Shown here piece after piece: positions 59,878 to 64,000 of a stretch of DNA of 64,000 nucleotides. The translations under genes and the position numbers were made by a program. This DNA comes from Yponomeuta sedellus. Taxonomy: Eukaryota > Arthropoda > Insecta > Lepidoptera > Yponomeutidae. The notes under the pieces are model-generated. The model did not search any database, was not told the origin of the DNA, and saw nothing but the letters and a program-made list of their open reading frames with translations. The DNA lies in the NCBI GenBank assembly GCA_934045075.1, contig OW203726.1:8330860-8394859 (forward strand), read 5' to 3'. Numbering within the stretch: position 1 is the stretch's first letter; each line of letters starts with the position of its first letter.

Positions 59878-60897
59878 ACTACGAAAAATCATAATTATAA
59901 TAATTTTATGTGCAATGTGCATCACATTACTAAGAACATAAATGGGACGTATTTATTACATTGTAGTTACTCCACTGCTGTTTCTATATAGGATTTTCGT
60001 GGAGGTTTGCTAACTAGGAAAAACCAGCCCGCAGTGAACCGTCACGCAAAACTGATCATTGTTCAATGCGATGTTTCGAGGTACGGCCGCATGTATTTGC
60101 CGCGAAATGTCAAATTCACCAGTAGGTCAGCTGGAGACATAGTGATGGGGTAGTACCTTTCTTTTCAGACTGATTAGGTATCGATATTATTGAGGCATTT
60201 ATTTATAATCGTTCGTCCAAACTTCCAAAATTACTAGAACCAATTATTGTAAGACTAGGTATCTAGTCTTATCGTCGACTATTGCCCGCGACTCTATCTG
60301 CGTAGACTTCAGCTTGCGTTGCTAAGGAAGCTTTTATTTTAGTAGAAGGATTTTGTCTTATTAAAAACAGGCCTAGCTTCGATCATGTATTTCAAAAAGT
60401 TTCTAATAAAGATAAAGTAAAATACGAAACAAAAATGGATGAAAATACAGAGGGTATAACTGATTTCCTCTCAAATAAAGTACCATTTGCTCCATCTATT
60501 TTACAGAGAAGTGTTTCCAGATGCTAAAGTGGGGGAAAAAATATTTCCGTGGGCAGTTCCTACTTTGAAAATACCAGTAATAACGAGTTCCATAGGTTGA
60601 GGTACCAGTATATTTAAAATCACGATAAAATTTTACATGGTTTAGAATATTCAATTATCACTTTATTCTAATCTTCATTTCATATGGACGACGCATAACT
60701 CTCCAAAAGTAAGTGTTTCTAAAGAAACAAATCAGGTGATGTCGATGTGGTACTAAATCATAGTCTTATATATTTAATTTTTTATGAGCGTTATGTTATA
60801 AATGAAATTCGATTGTGTAATGAAAAACAAGTTAAATAAAGCATTTTCAGTATTTTAATAATTTATTTACCATTTTAAATCCGACAAGTTCTCGAAT

Positions 60898-61123
60898 GGA
60901 GACCACAATATGGTATGTCGGTACTTGCTTATATGTCATATCGGCAAGTGCAGCGTCGGACGACAAGATGGAGAGAAGATCTCATCCTAGTCGAAGGAAA
61001 ACGCTGGATGTAAGCCGCTTTCAACGATGTAACTGGTCTTTTTGGAAATCCATGGAGGAGGCCTATGTCCAGCAGTGGATATCTTGTGGCTGAATGATGA
61101 CGATAATGAAAATATTCTCTTTA
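60898..61123 (+). mobile_element. RTE-like 3' end nested in copy 2
   Basis: Identical to 33165-33390, ending SMEEAYVQQWISCG and an ATGATG tail. Confidence 0.7.
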
Positions 61124-62399
61124 GGATTTTAGTCAGATGCTGATTTTATTTTTTAATCTATATATATGTTTCGAAAGTTTCATTGAAATTTTTTTTGACA
61201 AGCTTACAAAAGTTCTTCCTATTTACTGTATTTTTAATTAGGAAGTTACTTTATTTACAGGCCCATGATACATTTCAATCACAGCCATAAACATATTCTT
61301 TACTTAATCCTTATAATCCAAGCGTGGCTACTGATTTCCAATATATCGCTGTTACTCAGACAAGTGGCAATTTGTTTAGAAAAATTGTAGTTTTTTGAGT
61401 TTATACATGTGTTTATTCTATTTTTATATAGCTGGGTGAATTATTTTCAGAGAATGAGAAAGTAATTGCTATCGTATAAATAGCTAACTTAAAAAGTCAG
61501 CACTTCATTCTTTCACCCAACAAAAACTGCTGTTAATTTACAGAGTCCTAACAGAGTTACCAATATTTAAAGCCAATTTGTAAATGGTAATGTAAGTGCA
61601 TTTCAAGTTACATTGAGATTCATATACTAAATAAAATACAAAGAAATATCCAAGATCCAGGTACAAATGCGTCCCTGACCGTGGACATGCTCTTCACACA
61701 AATATTAGTTCTTTCCATTACCAGGATTTAAACCCAGAAGACCTAGCTTTCCGGACAGAGTCACTAACAAGTATGCTTCAGTGGTGTTCTGTCCAACAAA
61801 TTTAACATATCGTATGAGTATACAGAACAGGGGTCATCATCATTATCAAAATAATCAAATTCTATATCAGTAGAAAGCCAAGTTTGCGTCTTTATCATAT
61901 ACTGAAGCCACAAATACTGTCAAAAAGACACGTATTTAATAAATATTTACATTTCACAGGACAGTAAATTAAAATAGGATTATTTGTTTTAATAATATTG
62001 TTTTTGTAAATTTAAGATGCTCTGTTTTTTGTATCATCCCAACACGAAGTATACTGTTAATAAATGAATAACCTCTCATCGGATAATTTTATCGATAGAT
62101 GTATTATTTGATACAAGTGTTCCATTCCTAAGGAGTTCACCGACGCTGTTGTTTACGTGTACGAGTGTATTCGTACAATTGTTTTTCATAGTGTGCGAAC
62201 CAATTAAAAGATTAGAACGCTAGTAAATGTCTGGACAGACGTGTGCGTGAACCTTATATTTACAATATTGTGCATGTAATGAAAACGCACACATATTCAA
62301 AAGTGGCGACAGCGGTACCGGACTTATTTCGCGGCTAGGGCATATCTCCTTCTTTCTATGATCTGAGGTTTTACCTATCGGCTTTCTATTACTAAGCGT

Positions 62400-62615
62400 C
62401 TCTGAGCTAATCTGCGGACAGACAGTCAGACAGACAGACGAACGCACATGGTCGTCCCACATTAGGAAAAGCCTGTCACATGGGAGAGAAAAATCGTTTA
62501 ATAGGTTATCAGATTATGCGGTTGTGACACGAGGAATTTGTGACATAAAAAAAGAAATAAAGGAACCCTTATAGTTTCGCCATGTTCGGTGTGGACTGCG
62601 GAACCCTAAAAATGG
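62400..62615. repeat. Family B repeat fragment
   Basis: GGACAGACAGTCAGACAGAC, AAAGGAACCCTTATAG and GTGGACTGCGGAACCCTAAA are the family's typical end. Confidence 0.6.
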
Positions 62616-63350
62616 TGCGGCCGTTTTAAAAATGTTACTTATTTTTTTGCGAGACGAAGCGTTACGCGTTGAGCGACGCGAGCGTGTGCGACAGGCGTGC
62701 AAGATAAAGCGCGTCCTCTGGACAAAGCGTAGTCTGATTTAATCAACCCGGCAATACATCTAGCTAGCGCACGGCCAGCATAGAACACAGCATATAAACG
62801 GGTGGAGGCTACACTTCGAATATTCATAAAATTTAATACAGATAGCATTGCTTCTTTCTGCTTAGAGCTATGGCGCGTTTTTTGGAATGCGATTCTTGCG
62901 AAGATGAATGCGATGCTATGAACGTAACCCCGTTTTACAATGATTGTGATGTTGAATCACAATGAATTGTTTAATCACGGTCCGTGTTCTTCTGGCTTCT
63001 ACACTCTGAGAGTTAAAAGACGTTGTGCTTGAATTACATTTGCTGAAGGTAAATAAGCCATTTTGTGCTGTGGAGAACAGGTCTAACAGGCGTATACGTC
63101 ATTTTTCATGTCACTAATTTTCTCTAACAAGGAATTATTTAGTTCAGAATAGTTTCATTTGCGAGGCCAAAACCCAAAGGATCTTTTTGTGGTAAGCTAT
63201 GTGCTGCCTAAAGAACCTATCTGCATTCCTATACCGTAACTGTCCACTGTATTGCGTTATTTTTTTACTTTTTCCAATTTGTTAATAATGTCCTCGTATG
63301 TATACGTATTTGACAGTTCGAAATCGGGTAAGTCAGACGACTTCATACAG
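62616..63350. other. Unassigned DNA
   Basis: A 31-codon frame at 62870-62965 begins MARFLECDSCEDEC and sits about 80 bp downstream of a TATAAA at 62792. There is nothing to support it as a gene beyond that. Confidence 0.3.
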
Positions 63351-63358
63351 TGGATAAG

Positions 63359-63500
63359 TTGTAGACTTTTAGTCCGGATCTACTTACGGGTGTTGTTATA
63401 TCGGAAGAGTCCGACCAGGTTTCGCTCCGATTTGCAGAGCTTAATCACGGTGAGCAGAAACGGATTGACGGACAAGTAGATCCGGACTAAAAGTCTACAA
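63359..63500. repeat. Inverted repeat, 27-bp perfect arms
   Basis: 63359-63385 and 63474-63500 are exact inverted copies (TTGTAGACTTTTAGTCCGGA...). The 88-bp loop is unassigned. Confidence 0.85.
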
Positions 63501-63596
63501 TGTGTTGTGCTTACGAAAGTTTTAGTTCAAAAAAAGTGGATAAGTTATTGGTTCTTCTACCTTGAAGTTCTTTATCAGTTTGGATGGTCTGTCAGA

Positions 63597-63908
63597 TCAC
63601 TCCAGCCAAGCAATATCTACCCAGAAAGCTAGTAGTTCTCTAATGTGACTGCTACTCAGGGTTTCCAGCTTCCCAATGATGTTGGTCAGTTGCTTTTCCA
63701 CGCTCCCACAGTGAATGGTAACGTGGGCGGAAGTTTCCTTAAGGCATACCCGGCATAACGGGCTGTGTCGGTCAGTCCCATGGGGCCTAAGTGTTTATTC
63801 AGTGAGCAGTGGCCTGTCAGAACTGCTACTGCTTTGCGCAGATTGCACCTCATCAAGCGTTGCAGGCTGCGTGTCGTCTTTCGAGATTGTTTGTAGAGCC
63901 TCCCTAGT
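63597..63908 (-). pseudogene. Jockey/R1-like retrotransposon, RNase H end remnant
   Basis: On the minus strand a frame reads LMRCNLRKAVAVLTGHCSL then NKHLGPMGLTD, the end of a LINE RNase H domain ('..LTGH..L..HL..MG..'). After a +1 frameshift near 63760 it continues CRVCLKETSAHVTIHC, a CX2CX6HX4C zinc motif typical of jockey/R1/I-type elements, and reaches a stop at 63597-63599 after VDIAWLE. The element is 5'-truncated and frame-broken. Confidence 0.75.
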
Positions 63909-63956
63909 GATAATAGCCTGATGAATGAAAATTCTTTCATTCATCAGGCTATTATC
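63909..63956. repeat. Perfect hairpin, 22-bp arms
   Basis: GATAATAGCCTGATGAATGA plus two bases, a 4-nt loop (ATTC), then the exact complement. It marks the broken 5' edge of the retrotransposon remnant. GAATGAATGAAAATTC follows. Confidence 0.85.
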
Positions 63957-64000
63957 TTATTAGAAATGAATGAATGAAAATTCAACAAAATAAATTTGTA

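Larger units (their letters stand above)
59621..62367. mobile_element. 2.75-kb TIR DNA transposon, copy 2
   Basis: Same ends and interior as copy 1 at 31889-34634, in the same orientation. It is flanked by a different 8-bp direct repeat, GTTTTACC, at 59613-59620 and 62368-62375. Differences seen from copy 1 are an extra T at 60361 and substitutions at 61606 and 61616. The different TSD shows independent insertion rather than duplication of one locus. Confidence 0.9.

Noticed and set aside
31881..62375. The 2.75-kb direct repeat as a segmental duplication or misassembly
   Set aside because: Each copy has its own distinct 8-bp TSD and matching TIRs, and similarity stops exactly at the TIRs. 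Transposition explains this better.
62870..62965. 31-codon Cys-rich frame downstream of a TATA-like string
   Set aside because: Too short to judge; no homologue recognised and TATA-like strings are frequent in AT-rich DNA.
1..64000. CRISPR array or prokaryotic operon
   Set aside because: No regularly spaced repeats with unique spacers and no prokaryotic gene organisation; the content is that of an insect genome.

Overview
The window looks like AT-rich, gene-poor nuclear DNA of a moth or butterfly. The evidence is the repeat content. It has tRNA-derived SINE remnants of the lepidopteran type, non-LTR retrotransposon 3' ends with ATG/TGATGA microsatellite tails, repeats built around 'agggttccgt'/'cggaaccctaa' and PuGACAGAC strings, and several fold-back MITEs. 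I found no intact host protein-coding gene, no rRNA gene, no convincing functional tRNA gene and no CRISPR. No open reading frame exceeds about 120 codons, and the long ones are either transposon remnants or lack any recognisable signature. The window is best read as an intergenic stretch or a very large intron.

Layout. 1-5 kb: a 5S-rRNA-like SINE with a 14-bp target-site duplication (TSD), a frameshifted reverse-transcriptase remnant, a tRNA-type SINE, and a CpG-rich CTACG tract. 7-11 kb: more SINEs. 13.6-14.5 kb: a SINE split by a Tc1/mariner-type element with long terminal inverted repeats (TIRs). 15-17 kb: an inverted 5S-SINE pair and a tandem hairpin repeat interrupted by a tRNA-SINE. 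20-29 kb: three longer 5S-SINE copies and a cluster of one tRNA-SINE family, including an inverted composite with one shared TSD. 31.9-34.6 kb and 59.6-62.4 kb: two almost identical 2.75-kb copies of a TIR element with different 8-bp TSDs, the youngest large mobile elements in the window. 35-42 kb: dispersed repeats and fold-backs. 49.5-55 kb: a second mariner-type copy and two oppositely oriented ~0.7-kb MITEs. 63.6-63.9 kb: the RNase H/zinc-motif end of a jockey/R1-like retrotransposon.

The most notable items are: (1) the recently moved 2.75-kb element with a possible THAP-like start; (2) a SINE family whose head reproduces the internal promoter of 5S rRNA with the A-box to C-box distance kept at 20 nt; (3) Pol III B-box matches inside the terminal repeats of the mariner-type element; and (4) SINE insertions with exact TSDs, one of them only about 35 bp long. 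Everything here was read by eye. Family names rest on motif recognition, not on database searches.
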